Source: Smittia aterrima (Eukaryota > Arthropoda > Insecta > Diptera > Chironomidae). Taken from it: a DNA stretch of 64,000 nt. How positions within the stretch are numbered: the first letter of the stretch is position 1; each line of letters opens with the position of its first letter. Positions 8,941 through 18,684 of the stretch are shown in pieces. Under the pieces are notes generated by a model. That model did not search any database. It had not been told where the DNA came from and worked only from the letters and a program-made list of their open reading frames with translations. Where the stretch lies: NCBI GenBank assembly GCA_033063855.1, contig CP093829.1:568243-632242 (forward strand), read 5' to 3'. Made by a program: the position numbers and the translations under genes.

Positions 8941-9846
8941 CTAAAGTGGTTTTCTTGTTGAGCCGAGATTCATTTGCTTGAACTCATCGTTGAAGGCTTT
9001 CTTCATTGACGGAACCCACTCGCCGTTGCCTAAAATATTAAAATGTAAGCTTTTGATTTCAGAGATTAAAAGAAAGTTCTTACCATTGATCAAAGTTCTT
9101 TCCACAAATTGGTTCAGAATAGTTTGCTGCTCACGAGCTTCAGCTACTTTGCTCTTTTCCATTAAATCCATGATCTTCAAGCTGATTTCTGGATTGATGT
9201 TCAAAGAAGTCATAATTGCATTCTCGAATCCTAAGGCGAGGGCTCCTGCGAGAATTGTATCAGATCCAAGAAAAACTTGGCCATGCTTGAGGCAAGGGAT
9301 TCCTTTCTCTAAATCGCCCGAAGTGTATTTGATGCCAGCGAACGACGGAATCTTCTTCCTTGCTAATTCCATGAAGTTAGCCATTGACAGATCTACTTGA
9401 GTGAACATCGGGATGTGATAGTAATAAAGAGGAACCCAAGGACAATGTTGAGCAATGTCGCTCATGTAGTCAACAAGTTTCTCTACAGTTTTTGGTTTGA
9501 AGTATAGTTCAGGAAGACACAAGACTCCATCGACTTTGAGTTCTGCAGCATGTTTAGCAAGTTCTTTGACATCAGCGAATGGACATCCAGCGATTTGAAC
9601 CATCAAGAGAATGTCGAGCTTCTTGCAAACCTCCGACCACTTCTCAGTGACTTTCTTTCGTTCGTCAACTGATAGAGACATTCCTTCGCCTGAAGTTCCA
9701 TTCACGAGAATCGCAGAGATTCCTTTCGATTTCAGCAACTTCGCGTATGGTTCAATCACATCGAAATTAATTTGATGGTACTCATCGAAAGGCGTAAATG
9801 TTGGGGCCATTAGACCTTTGAACTGTTGTAACTTTGAATTTGACAT
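8941..9846 (-). CDS. NPL: N-acetylneuraminate lyase (aldolase)
   Basis: Two exons, 9084-9846 and 8941-9029 (54-bp intron), giving 283 residues. It belongs to the DapA/NanA class I aldolases: NGTSGE carboxylate-binding loop at residues 49-54, the YYYHIP stretch with the catalytic tyrosine, and FAGIKYTSGD with the Schiff-base lysine. It should cleave sialic acid to N-acetylmannosamine and pyruvate (family knowledge). The ATG at 9846 (MSNSKLQQFKGLMAPTFTP) matches the family N-terminus. The open frame continues upstream without an ATG and meets a TTTCAG acceptor at about 9891, so a 5' UTR intron is likely. Slightly shorter than vertebrate NPL (about 320). DHDPS-like aldolases of other specificity are the alternative. 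Confidence 0.88.
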   Translation of the reverse strand: MSNSKLQQFKGLMAPTFTPFDEYHQINFDVIEPYAKLLKSKGISAILVNGTSGEGMSLSVDERKKVTEKWSEVCKKLDILLMVQIAGCPFADVKELAKHAAELKVDGVLCLPELYFKPKTVEKLVDYMSDIAQHCPWVPLYYYHIPMFTQVDLSMANFMELARKKIPSFAGIKYTSGDLEKGIPCLKHGQVFLGSDTILAGALALGFENAIMTSLNINPEISLKIMDLMEKSKVAEAREQQTILNQFVERTLINGKNFLLISEIKSLHFNILGNGEWVPSMKKAFNDEFKQMNLGSTRKPL

Positions 9847-10011
9847 AACGACTACTGCTCTTGAACTCACAATGTTGACTGATAAATCTGAAAGGCAATT
9901 CAAGTTGTTTGTTTTCACAACAAGTCCGATAAGACAGCGATAAGATGAAATTATTTGTGAATGTGTGAGATAGAAAAGAAGAAGTTGAGAACAAAAATGT
10001 TTTGCGTTTAA

Positions 10012-10491
10012 TCAGCTTTCTTCATAAGAATAATTATCGCCAAATAAGTCATTTATTACAGATTCCGATTCATTATTCCAAATGAAAATGTCATTAAAGC
10101 TTCGAATTTTCCCAATGTCACTCGACTCGTGTTCTCGTTTTCTTATCTGATGAAGAACGTTGAAGAGATTAATTGTGTGCTCTGAGATTATTTCGTTGAC
10201 AGCGTTGGAGTGGAGCTCGATTAAATCTTCTTTGACCAGCATCATTAACTCGTCGATGATTATTTCGGAGCTTTCAGTTAAAAGCTCTTGCTCTTCTTGA
10301 AGCTCTGTTGAGCTTAGTTGCAAGATTCTGAGCGACGTGTCGTTGTAATCAATATCGTCAAACCAAACTCTGAATCCGCTTTCATCATCAAAGTCGTCAG
10401 CATCTGACCAGACGAAAGTATCCCAAATTTGACCTCTCACGATTACAGCCATCACGAAACAATAAAAACCTTTCAGTAGAACCAACTTCAT
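10012..10491 (-). CDS. Orphan acidic secreted protein
   Basis: A 159-residue single-exon frame with a true ATG. Residues 1-20 (MKLVLLKGFYCFVMAVIVRG) form a signal peptide. The mature part is strongly acidic (WSDADDFDDES and DDIDYND clusters), predicted helical in the middle (STELQEEQELLTESSEIIID), and has no cysteine pattern or known domain. It stands next to the five DUF1091 genes and in the same orientation, but it shares no residues with them. Probably a lineage-restricted secreted protein; no function assigned. Confidence 0.6.
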   Translation of the reverse strand: MKLVLLKGFYCFVMAVIVRGQIWDTFVWSDADDFDDESGFRVWFDDIDYNDTSLRILQLSSTELQEEQELLTESSEIIIDELMMLVKEDLIELHSNAVNEIISEHTINLFNVLHQIRKREHESSDIGKIRSFNDIFIWNNESESVINDLFGDNYSYEES

Positions 10492-10671
10492 ATTTCAAAC
10501 TAATTTTACGACAGAACAATTTCACTTTTATTTCCAATCGACGTAGAAACATTTTCATTTTTTATTTGTGTTGAAATGTCTGTTTCTCTTTGGAACATGA
10601 CAATTAAACAGTTTGTTAAACAACAGATCGACACAACCGTTTAAAAGAGAACGCGTAGAAAAATCCCAAAA

Positions 10672-11273
10672 CTAGTTTAACTGAAAATAAGATCCTGAAT
10701 ATTTAATTAAACATAACGGGACTGGTGGTGATTTGTTTCGTTGGATTTTTGCTTTCATCTTAAAGATAACTTGCCAATATCCGACTTTACCGATTAGGAA
10801 GTGTGGCATGTATTCATCGCCCATTGTTGGAAAGTTAGTCGCGTAGTAAAATCCTTTCTTCATTGGACATTCGAACTTAAAATTCGAATGATCTTTCATT
10901 TTGTCGTAAATCATTGAAATGAGGAAATTGCTGCGCATTCCCTTCCCGATGTTGCAGACGTCAATATTTCCATTGAAGAGGTTGAAATCATAGTTCTTTG
11001 CGCTGTAATTCATTTTTGCCAAGATCGTCATTGTCCCAGCCATTCGATTGACATCGACCAAAGATTCTGCTGAAATGTTAAGTCGCGAATCACCAAAGCT
11101 GTCGTTGAAAGCGACGAAATTGAAGTTTTTCAAAATTTTATCGTTCCAATTTACTTCTGTCGAATGAAAATAAAGTTTTCCGACCTGAAATCAAAAGTTA
11201 GTCAATGCAAAATTTTCTCTATTCAACTCACAGCAAATTTCACGAGGATCAGATAAATTAAGAATTTTTTCAT
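10672..11273 (-). CDS. DUF1091 secreted protein, copy A
   Basis: Two exons: 11232-11273 (signal peptide MKKFLIYLILVKFA) and 10672-11184; 184 residues. The mature part has the DUF1091 pattern: NISAESLVDVNR, then VCNIGKGMRSNFLISMIYD and a conserved CP(M)KKGFYYATNFP block. DUF1091 proteins are numerous secreted insect proteins of largely unknown role, structurally related to MD-2-type lipid-binding folds (family knowledge, function uncertain). It is the most downstream member of a five-gene tandem array and is closest to copy B (intron position, length and most of the sequence match). Confidence 0.85.
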
Positions 11274-11558
11274 CCTCTCGATATGATCACAAAAGTTTGA
11301 ATAAGTCACAACGAGAAAACTTATTTAGAGTCACCTTCAACCACTTCCGAAATAATTATTCTTTAATTTGTTTCATTATCATTTTTCAATTCTGGGACGA
11401 AAAATAAATTAAAAAATGTTGTAGATCCAAAAAAATTTTATAGTGAAGAGATGAACTGGAGGTTTCCTGTCATTTCTTTTTGCACTGAATGGAAATGTGC
11501 AGTGCTAGCTCATTGAAAATTCTCAAACAACAGATCGGCACAACCAGAGCAACAAAAA

Positions 11559-12157
11559 CTAGTTTAAATGAAAATATGATCCTGAATATTTAACTAAAGC
11601 TAACGGAACTGGCGCTTTGTTTCGCTGGATTTTTGCCTTCATCCTCCATGTAACTTGCCAATATCCAGTTTGACCGATTAGAAAGTGTGGAATATATTCA
11701 TCGCCCATTGTTGGAAAGTTAGTTGCGTAGTAAAATCCTTTCTTCATAGGACATTCGAACTTAAAATTCGAATAATTTTTCAATGTGTCGTAAATCATTG
11801 AAATGAGGAAATTGCTGCGCATTCCTTTTCCAATATTGCAGACGTCAATATTTCCATTGAAAAGGTTGACATCATAGTTCTTTGCATTGTAATTCATTTT
11901 TCCCCGGATCGTAATTGTTCCAGCCATTCGATTGACATCGACCAAAGATTCTGCTGAAATATTAAGTCGCGAATCACCAAAGCTGTCGTTGAAAGCGACG
12001 ATATTAAAGTTTTTCAAAATATTTTGGTTCCAATTTGCTTCTGTCGAATGAAAATAAAATTTTCCGACCTGAAAACAAAAGTTAGTCAATGTGAAATTTT
12101 CTGAATTCAACTCACAGCAAATTTCACGAGGATCAGATAAAGTAAGAATTTTCTCAT
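11559..12157 (-). CDS. DUF1091 secreted protein, copy B
   Basis: Two exons: 12116-12157 (MRKFLLYLILVKFA) and 11559-12068, 183 residues. The 47-bp intron happens to be open in frame, so a naive reading gives a false longer protein. It is nearly identical to copy A, including the promoter-proximal and intron sequence, showing a recent tandem duplication. Carries the DUF1091 core (VCNIGKGMRSNF ... CPMKKGFYYATNFP). Confidence 0.85.
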
Positions 12158-12320
12158 CCTCTCGATATGACCACAAAAGTTTGAATAAGTCACAACGATA
12201 AAACGCATTTAAAGTCACCTTCAAGCACCTGTGAGATAATTATTCTTTAATTTGTTTAATCAACGTTCACTATCAATTTTAGCTCATGGATGAAAAATAA
12301 TTTAATATGTTCACTTTGTT

Positions 12321-12911
12321 CTAGAATCTAGATCCGGAAAATTTTACAGTGAAGAGATGAACTGGAGGTTTCCTGTCATTTCCTTTCGCTTTGAATGACA
12401 ATGTGCATTGCCAGTATCCAGTGAGGCCGCCCAGCACGTAAGGTACGTACTTATCATTGAGCAGCGAAACATCAGTCGCGTAGTAAAATCCTTTCTTCGA
12501 AGGGCAATTGAATCTGTAATTAGAATGCTCCTTGATCTTATCCAACATCATTGAAACGATGAAATTGCTGTGCATTCCTTTTGCAATGTTGCAAATATTT
12601 AGATTCCCTTCGAATAAGACACGATTGAAATCTTTATCCGTTAGGACCTTGCTGCCCGTCAATTTAATTTTTCCTGATGCTCGATACACATCCACGAGAA
12701 GATTCAATGACATATTGAACCGAGATTCTCCTGAAGTGTCGTTAAAGACGACTGTTTTGAAATCACTGATAAAATCTTGGTTCGAAATGAGACGAACGGA
12801 TCGGAAATAGATCGCCCCGAGCTAAAAGATTATTTGGTCGAGGAAGTTCCAATATTTTTAATAACTTACAGAAAATTTCACAAAGATCAGAATGAGCAGA
12901 AGCTTCCTCAT
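12321..12911 (-). CDS. DUF1091 secreted protein, copy C
   Basis: Exons 12870-12911 (MRKLLLILIFVKFS, signal peptide) and 12321-12821; 180 residues. Same gene structure as copies A and B but clearly diverged (ICNIAKGMHSNFIVSMMLD ... CPSKKGFYYATDVS). The exon 1 length of 42 bp is shared with A and B, placing it in the same subgroup and as the older member. Single-domain secreted protein, function unknown. Confidence 0.83.
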
Positions 12912-13041
12912 CTTCTCAGTTTTACGTCGAAAGTTTGAATAAAAGCAGAACTTGAAATTGTTCACCTTCGATAACCTCAAGTTAATTGTTTTCAAGTTCG
13001 GAAGTTGTTTCAAAAAATTTTATTTCTGAATAGGTTTGAGC

Positions 13042-13637
13042 CTAACCACGCTCAGCGATAAACTTTATGCTCAAAATATGACTCATTGGCTTGGACTCCG
13101 TAAATTTTCCCTTCAACACAGTGCTGACTGCAACACGACCCACAAGACGAAACATTGAAGGAGGCATGTAAGTGTCGACGATCGGAAAGTTAGTGAGAAA
13201 GTAAAATCCTTTTTTCTGAGGGCAAGTGAATTTGTAGTTCGAGTAATCGTTCATTGTCGTCGAGAAAATTCTGATGATGAAGTTGCCCAAAATTCCTTTG
13301 GCGACGTTACAAGAGTCTACTTTACTGCTTAAGAGGCTTGTGTCGTATTTGTTGCTATTTCTGACGCTTTCTTTCACTATTGAGATGAAGATAAACATTT
13401 TATTTAGGTCGACGAGTTGATGAGCAGAGAAATTCATCCGCGAAACTCCATCAGAACCATTGAAAACTGATGCTGTTGCGTTCGCTATGTAGAGCGAATT
13501 GGATGACACTTGAATCGAGTGCACGATGAGGAAGCTTCCCTAAAAACGAACCTTGGCAATTAAATTTTATGTTCCTTTATTGAACTCACAGAAATTGGGA
13601 GAAACGACAGTAAAAGAAGTTTAGCGAAATGCTTCAT
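13042..13637 (-). CDS. DUF1091 secreted protein, copy D
   Basis: Exons 13590-13637 (MKHFAKLLLLSFLPIS, signal peptide) and 13042-13539; 181 residues. The core reads SCNVAKGILGNFIIRIF ... CPQKKGFYFLTNFP. Together with copy E it forms a second subgroup, with a 48-bp first exon and a shared upstream sequence. Function unknown. Confidence 0.83.
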
Positions 13638-13776
13638 CGCAATGAAGCTCAAAACTTTCGAATGATTGGGATTTTAACAATTTAAGCAAATAACGGAAAC
13701 GTGAATTAAAGAAAATTGCTAGTATTTTATTTCTCTGAATAAAAACTTATTCTCAAACGAGCTCTCCAATTACCTC

Positions 13777-14371
13777 CTAACCACGCTCAGCGAAAAACTT
13801 TATGGTCAAAATATGACTCATTGGCTTGGACTCGGTTAACTTTCCTTTTAACACAATGCTGGCTGCATAACGACCCACAAGACGGTCAATTGAAGGAGGA
13901 ATGTAGGTGTCGGCCATCGGAAAGTTAGCAATAAAATAAAATCCTTTTCTCTGTGGACAAGTGAATTTGTAGTTCGAGTACTCGCTCATTATTGTTGAGA
14001 AAGCTCTGATGACGAAGTTGCCGAAGATTCCTTTGGCTACTTTACAAGAGTCGATTTTGCTGTTTAAGATGCTTGTGTCGTATTTGTTGCTGTCTCTGAC
14101 TCTTTCTCCCATTATTGAGATGAATATAAACATTTGCTTTAGGTCGACGAGTTGTAAAGCAGAGAAATTCATTCGCGAAAGTCCATCAGAATCATTGAAA
14201 ACTGATGCTGTTGCGTTCTCTATGTAGAGAGAATTGGATGACACTTGAATCGAGTGTAAGATGATCAAGCTTCCCTGAAAACGAACGTTGGCAATAAAAG
14301 TTAAGTCTCTGGATTGAACTCACAGAAATTGGTAGAAACGCCAGTAAAAGTAGTTTAGCGAAATGCTTCAT
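13777..14371 (-). CDS. DUF1091 secreted protein, copy E
   Basis: Exons 14324-14371 (MKHFAKLLLLAFLPIS) and 13777-14274; 181 residues. Close sister of copy D (about four in five residues shared by eye), with core SCKVAKGIFGNFVIRAF ... CPQRKGFYFIANFP. The ATG chosen is the only one in exon 1. It is the most upstream gene of the array; MTHFS begins 120 bp further on the same strand. Confidence 0.83.
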
Positions 14372-14492
14372 CGCAATGAAGCTCAAAACTTTCGATTGTT
14401 TGAAATTTTAAAAATTTAAGCAAATAAAGGAAACGTGAATTAAAGAAAATTTCAAATGTTTTATTTTAATTGCTCTCAGTTTGTTGTTAAAC

Positions 14493-15244
14493 TCATTCAC
14501 TTGTCAAAACCATATTTAGTTGATAATCAGTTTCATCAATTGGTAATCGATCAACAATTTGCTCTTTGAATCCGATAGCAACAAGGAAAGTTCCACTATC
14601 AGGGAATGTCTTGAAATATTTATGCAAATATTTGTCGTAGTAGCCCATTCCATGACCGCATCTTCCTCCTTCAATGGTAAATGCAACTCCAGGTAGAACG
14701 ATCAAGTCCAAAGGTCCTTTATTGAAAGTTAGAGAGAGATGCAATGGGAAAACCTAAAAATTCTTTGAACTACCTGTCAGCAAAGGATCCTCTCGACCCT
14801 CGTCAGCATTCGGTTGTTTGATGTTCCATTTGGTCAATGGCAGCTTCTCGTAATCATCTAAATCGTTAAGCTTGACCATCAACATCTCCTTCCCAGCATA
14901 AGTGGGAACAAACACCTTCGAAAAAATTACAAAAGTAAAAATATTCTCAAATAAAATTTAATCTTTTTACCTCTTTGCCATCGCTGAACATTTTCTTCAT
15001 GATTTCAACAGTGTCCACCTCACCAGCCATGCTAAGATAAACTGAAACTCTCTTCGCATTTTTATACTCGGCCATTTCAAAGAGCTAGGAACAAACAAAC
15101 AACTCAAGGTCATTGCAATCACATTAAAAATTCACGAACCTTTCTTGCGATGACTTGAGACTGAGAGTTCATGCTTTCCGCTGATGTTTGCTTCAGCAAC
15201 TCCTCGATTTTCTTGCGTAACAAAGCTTTTGCCGGATTCCTCAT
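14493..15244 (-). CDS. MTHFS: 5-formyltetrahydrofolate cyclo-ligase
   Basis: Four exons: 15140-15244, 14971-15084, 14774-14915, 14493-14716; 194 residues, normal for the family. The enzyme turns 5-formyl-THF into 5,10-methenyl-THF using ATP in one-carbon metabolism. Recognisable parts are the N-terminal lysine-rich ALLRKKIEELL, the central VFVPTYAG, DPLLTGPLDLIVLPGVAF, and the substrate/Mg loop GGRCGHGMGYYDKYL. The exon 3-4 junction was placed so that LLT-GPLDLI is continuous (acceptor AAAG at 14717); a tempting upstream acceptor gives a stop. It shares a divergent 550-bp promoter region with the transporter. Confidence 0.9.
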
Positions 15245-15793
15245 CTTTCTCGTTCGATTGCTGTTTACCAACTGAGCGATGATCAGTTAAATTCTAAATG
15301 GGCTTATCATTTTCGACCCTCTGTCGTCATAAGTTCAAGAAAACAAAACAATATTTTAAAGATATTTTGTACGATTAGGATTTTGAATATTTTTGTAATT
15401 TTCCATGAAACCGTTATTATGAGTCAACATGCTTCCTCTTAGAAACAATGAGATTTGCATTTTAATCGAGTTGTTCGAGATAGATTCGACTTGAATGAAA
15501 TCTAATCAATGATTTAATTTCAAAACGAAGATTGAAGAATTTTCCTATCGATGATCAATATGATTGAGAAAGTCATTAATGAAACAAAAGCGTATCGCAA
15601 TTAAACAAACTGAGAAAAATAACAATCAATAAAACTTTATGTAAACTTTTTACTGAAAGCATTTTACACTCTCACCATTTTTTCCTTCGTCGCGCTTTAC
15701 GTTATCAGATTGTTGACTCATCTGATATCAAAAAACAATCGTACATCACATTGTTCTCAGTTTCAAATCAGTCAGTGAACAATGTGAGACGTT
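15245..15793. other. Divergent promoter region MTHFS / transporter
   Basis: About 0.55 kb, AT-rich, between two genes transcribed away from each other. TATCAGATTG-like and TCTGATATCA strings near 15704-15729 make a short inverted GATA-like pair close to the transporter start. No coding frame or repeat seen. Confidence 0.4.
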
Positions 15794-17178
15794 ATGGCGA
15801 TCGAAAGTGAAAACTTAGAACCTCCGAACGGTGGTTGGGGATGGATGGTCGTGTTTGGCGCGAACCTTATCAATGTGTTCAATCAATCGATAATCTCTGT
15901 CTTCGGTTTAATATTTGGCGGATTTTTCACGTCGCTTAAAGAATCAGAAACAAGAGTTGCACTCGTGATGAATGCATGTTCTGCTTTTCTAAACCTAACT
16001 GGCCTCATTACAGCACCTCTCATGAGAAATTTTAGTGTGAGAGCTATCGCGATGTTTGGTTGTTCAATGGTTAGCGTTGGACTCATGCTCAGCTCATTAG
16101 TCACATCGCTACCTCAAATAATATTCACATACAGCTTCATGGTAGGATCAGGATTAGGGTTGATTGCGCCTTCGATTTTCATGGCAGTTAGTTCATACTT
16201 CACAACAAAAAAATCGAGAGCATTTGGTTTTGCACTGGCTGGGACTGGATTCGGTCAAATGATAATGCCACAGATTGTGAGAGCTCTTCTCAGTGAATTC
16301 GGATTTCGAGGGACAGTTCTGGTGATAGGAAGTTTAGCGCTTCACGGCGTTCTTGGAGCGTCGCTATTTCAACCTGTCGAAAGACACTTGAGAAGAAAGA
16401 CAAGCAGCGAAGAAGAAGAAATAGGAGAAACTCAACCACTTTTGCCTTCATCTTCAGCTTCCACTTCCTCAACGGCGAGTTTTTATGAAATGCCAGATTA
16501 CAACGATCGAGGCTTTTGGAGGAGATTGGCCAACTCGATGGACTTGAGCTTACTAAAGGATATTAGATTCATTATTTTAAACTTTGGTCTCTCAAGTGCT
16601 TACACTGTTTCAATCGATTTCGCTTTGATTCTTCCATTTTTCCTTCAGGTTTGTGCTTAATATTCTTGAATTTTAAATAATAATTTCAATAATTTTAGGA
16701 CGCAGGGCTTGATAAAAGTCAAACAGCAATTTGCATGTCGGTTCTCGCAGCATTCGACCTCATTTCGCGTCTCACGTTTCACTTCTTCACAGACAAACTA
16801 AGACTTTCGAATCGAATGGTTTTTATGGTCGGGACTTTAAGTTTAGGAGTTGTAAGATCGATCCTTGCTGAGCTAAATGATTACACTTCACTAATATTTG
16901 CTTGTGCATTCTTTGGATACTGTCGAGCATTAACAGTTGTAAATCAAGCTTTGACAATCTCAGAGTTCTGTTCAAAAAATTGCCCTGAGAAGCTTGCTGG
17001 TGCTCTAGGCCTGAATATGCTTATCAAAGGATTCTCAGTAATTACAATCGGACAATTGCTTGGATATGTTCGTGATCTCACTCAAAGTTACAATTTAAGT
17101 TTGCACATTCAGAATCTTTTACTTTCGATCGCAATGATTGTCTGGACTTTAGAAATCGCTTGGTATAGACGAACGTAG
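15794..17178 (+). CDS. Monocarboxylate transporter-like MFS protein (SLC16)
   Basis: Two exons, 15794-16648 and 16699-17178; 444 residues. The signature PPNGGWGWMVVFGA opens TM1, as in SLC16 proteins. About six membrane segments precede a charged cytoplasmic loop (RRKTSSEEEEIGETQPLLP, serine-rich) at about 200-245, and about six follow. SLC16 proteins move monocarboxylates, amino acids or related solutes with protons across the plasma membrane; the substrate here cannot be deduced. The central loop contains an E-x-x-QPLL dileucine-type signal. It ends only 65 bp from the convergent WDR89 gene; poly(A) signals of both strands lie in that gap. Confidence 0.87.
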
Positions 17179-17243
17179 TATTATTTAATTTTGTTTCACA
17201 ATAAACATTTGTTTCAAAAGTAAACTTTTTATTTCTTTCATTT

Positions 17244-18485
17244 TCAATAAGGATTACTCTTCTTTTTGAGTTTCTTCTTGATTGAGGAGTCTTCTTTCAT
17301 GGATGTATTTGCTGATGTTGACGCTGTAGTTCCTTCTTTCCATTGAGAAATCACAGCTCCCTCGCCAAATGTGAAGAAACAATTGTCTTTCTCATTGTAC
17401 AAACTTGCACGAATAATTTGAGAATTTCCTGAGAAGTTTCCAACTGGATCGAGGGAAGTTTGATTAAACTTCACGCTGCGGAGGCACTCGCCTTTGTTGA
17501 AGTTTGACGTTGCCAGGAAAATCATTTCATTTGCTCCGTAGTTGTAGCAGTCAATCAAATTACAATCGATGACAGATTTTCTTTTGATCGAATCTGTTAT
17601 GCTCGCTCTATCCCATTTCTTTAGCAAATCTTGTGAATTGACATCATACAAGTGAAGATCGTTGGTATTTGTAATGCAGGACAATTTGTCTTCGTGATGC
17701 CATTTTAATTTTGACACCGAATCTTCTGTGTTCATGCAATATTTCAATGCGTCTTCTTCACTTTCTTTCTTGCAGTCAAAGATATTGATGAGTCCGTCAA
17801 TTGATCCACTTGCAAGTAAATCAGGATCAGTTGGATGGAACTTGACGTCAGTAACTTCCTCTTGATGTGACTCGAAGAATCCTCCCATCAATCGTCGTTC
17901 TCGAATGTCAAAGAAAAGCACATAAACTTCGTGATTGAGCTCATCAGTTCCCGCGCAAATTAATCGATTGTTGGCGTTCACATCAAAGCAACTGACCGGT
18001 TTCACAACGAGCTCTGAATCGTCCTCAAAAGTGTGAACTCTCGAAAACGTTCTCAGATCATACATATGGATCTCCCCTGCGATCGTCGAAGCCAAGACGA
18101 TGTTGTTGTCATCGTTGAAGAAGGTAATTCCTGACACAGTATGATCGAATTGTCCGAATTCGTTTTTACCGACATATTTGCTTAAGCCGGATGAAGTCAC
18201 ATCGTAGACTTGCATCTCGTTTCCTAAAAATAGAAGGAAAGTAATTTAAGGATTCATAATCAATTGAAATATGAAGCTACTACCAAGGCCAACGCATATT
18301 TTTTGAAAATCATTGCTGCTCGCAGCGTGTGTGATATATTTTCGTTTTAAACTTGCTGATTCTTGATGAATTTGAGTGAACCGCTGCCGGAAGGCATCAT
18401 CTATATTTTTAACTGAATCACTATCAATTACTGGATCCTCCTCAACTTCACTTTCAATGCTGACATCAAAATCTAATGCTGCCAT
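17244..18485 (-). CDS. Wdr89: WD repeat-containing protein 89
   Basis: Two exons, 18284-18485 and 17244-18223; 393 residues. WD40 repeats are visible as FDHTVSGITFFNDDNNIVLA ... IHMYDLR, EEVTDVKFHPTDPDLLASGS with IDGLINIFDCK, and VSKLKWHHEDKLSCIT ... LHLYDV. The acidic N-terminus and lysine-rich tail (KKKLKKKSNPY) fit WDR89 proteins. Function is poorly known; WD propellers act as protein scaffolds. It is head-to-head with Spd-2 over 200 bp. Confidence 0.82.
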
Positions 18486-18684
18486 TCTGTTTTTTAGTTT
18501 TTAAAGGTTTTAGCGTGTTTACAAACTTTACAAACTGTAGCGAATCGCATATAAGTTCAGTGCGAATCGCAAAGTTTCGTTTTTAAAATATCCAAACGGA
18601 CAAAAATTATATATTTTTTGGTAATTTCAAGTTTCTAAGTGTAAATCGGATTCTACTCAAAATATTCTTTTGAATTATCCAACA
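18486..18684. promoter_or_regulatory. Bidirectional promoter WDR89 / Spd-2 with GCGAATCGCA pair
   Basis: 199 bp between two divergent ATGs. It contains the exact string GCGAATCGCA twice, at 18540-18549 and 18562-18571, 22 bp apart (two helical turns), plus a TATAAG string between them. The same element occurs in three other head-to-head promoters in this window. Confidence 0.55.

Noticed and set aside
12069..12115. Longer DUF1091 copy B starting at 12224
   Set aside because: The intron is in frame by chance; the spliced form gives the same signal peptide as copies A and C.
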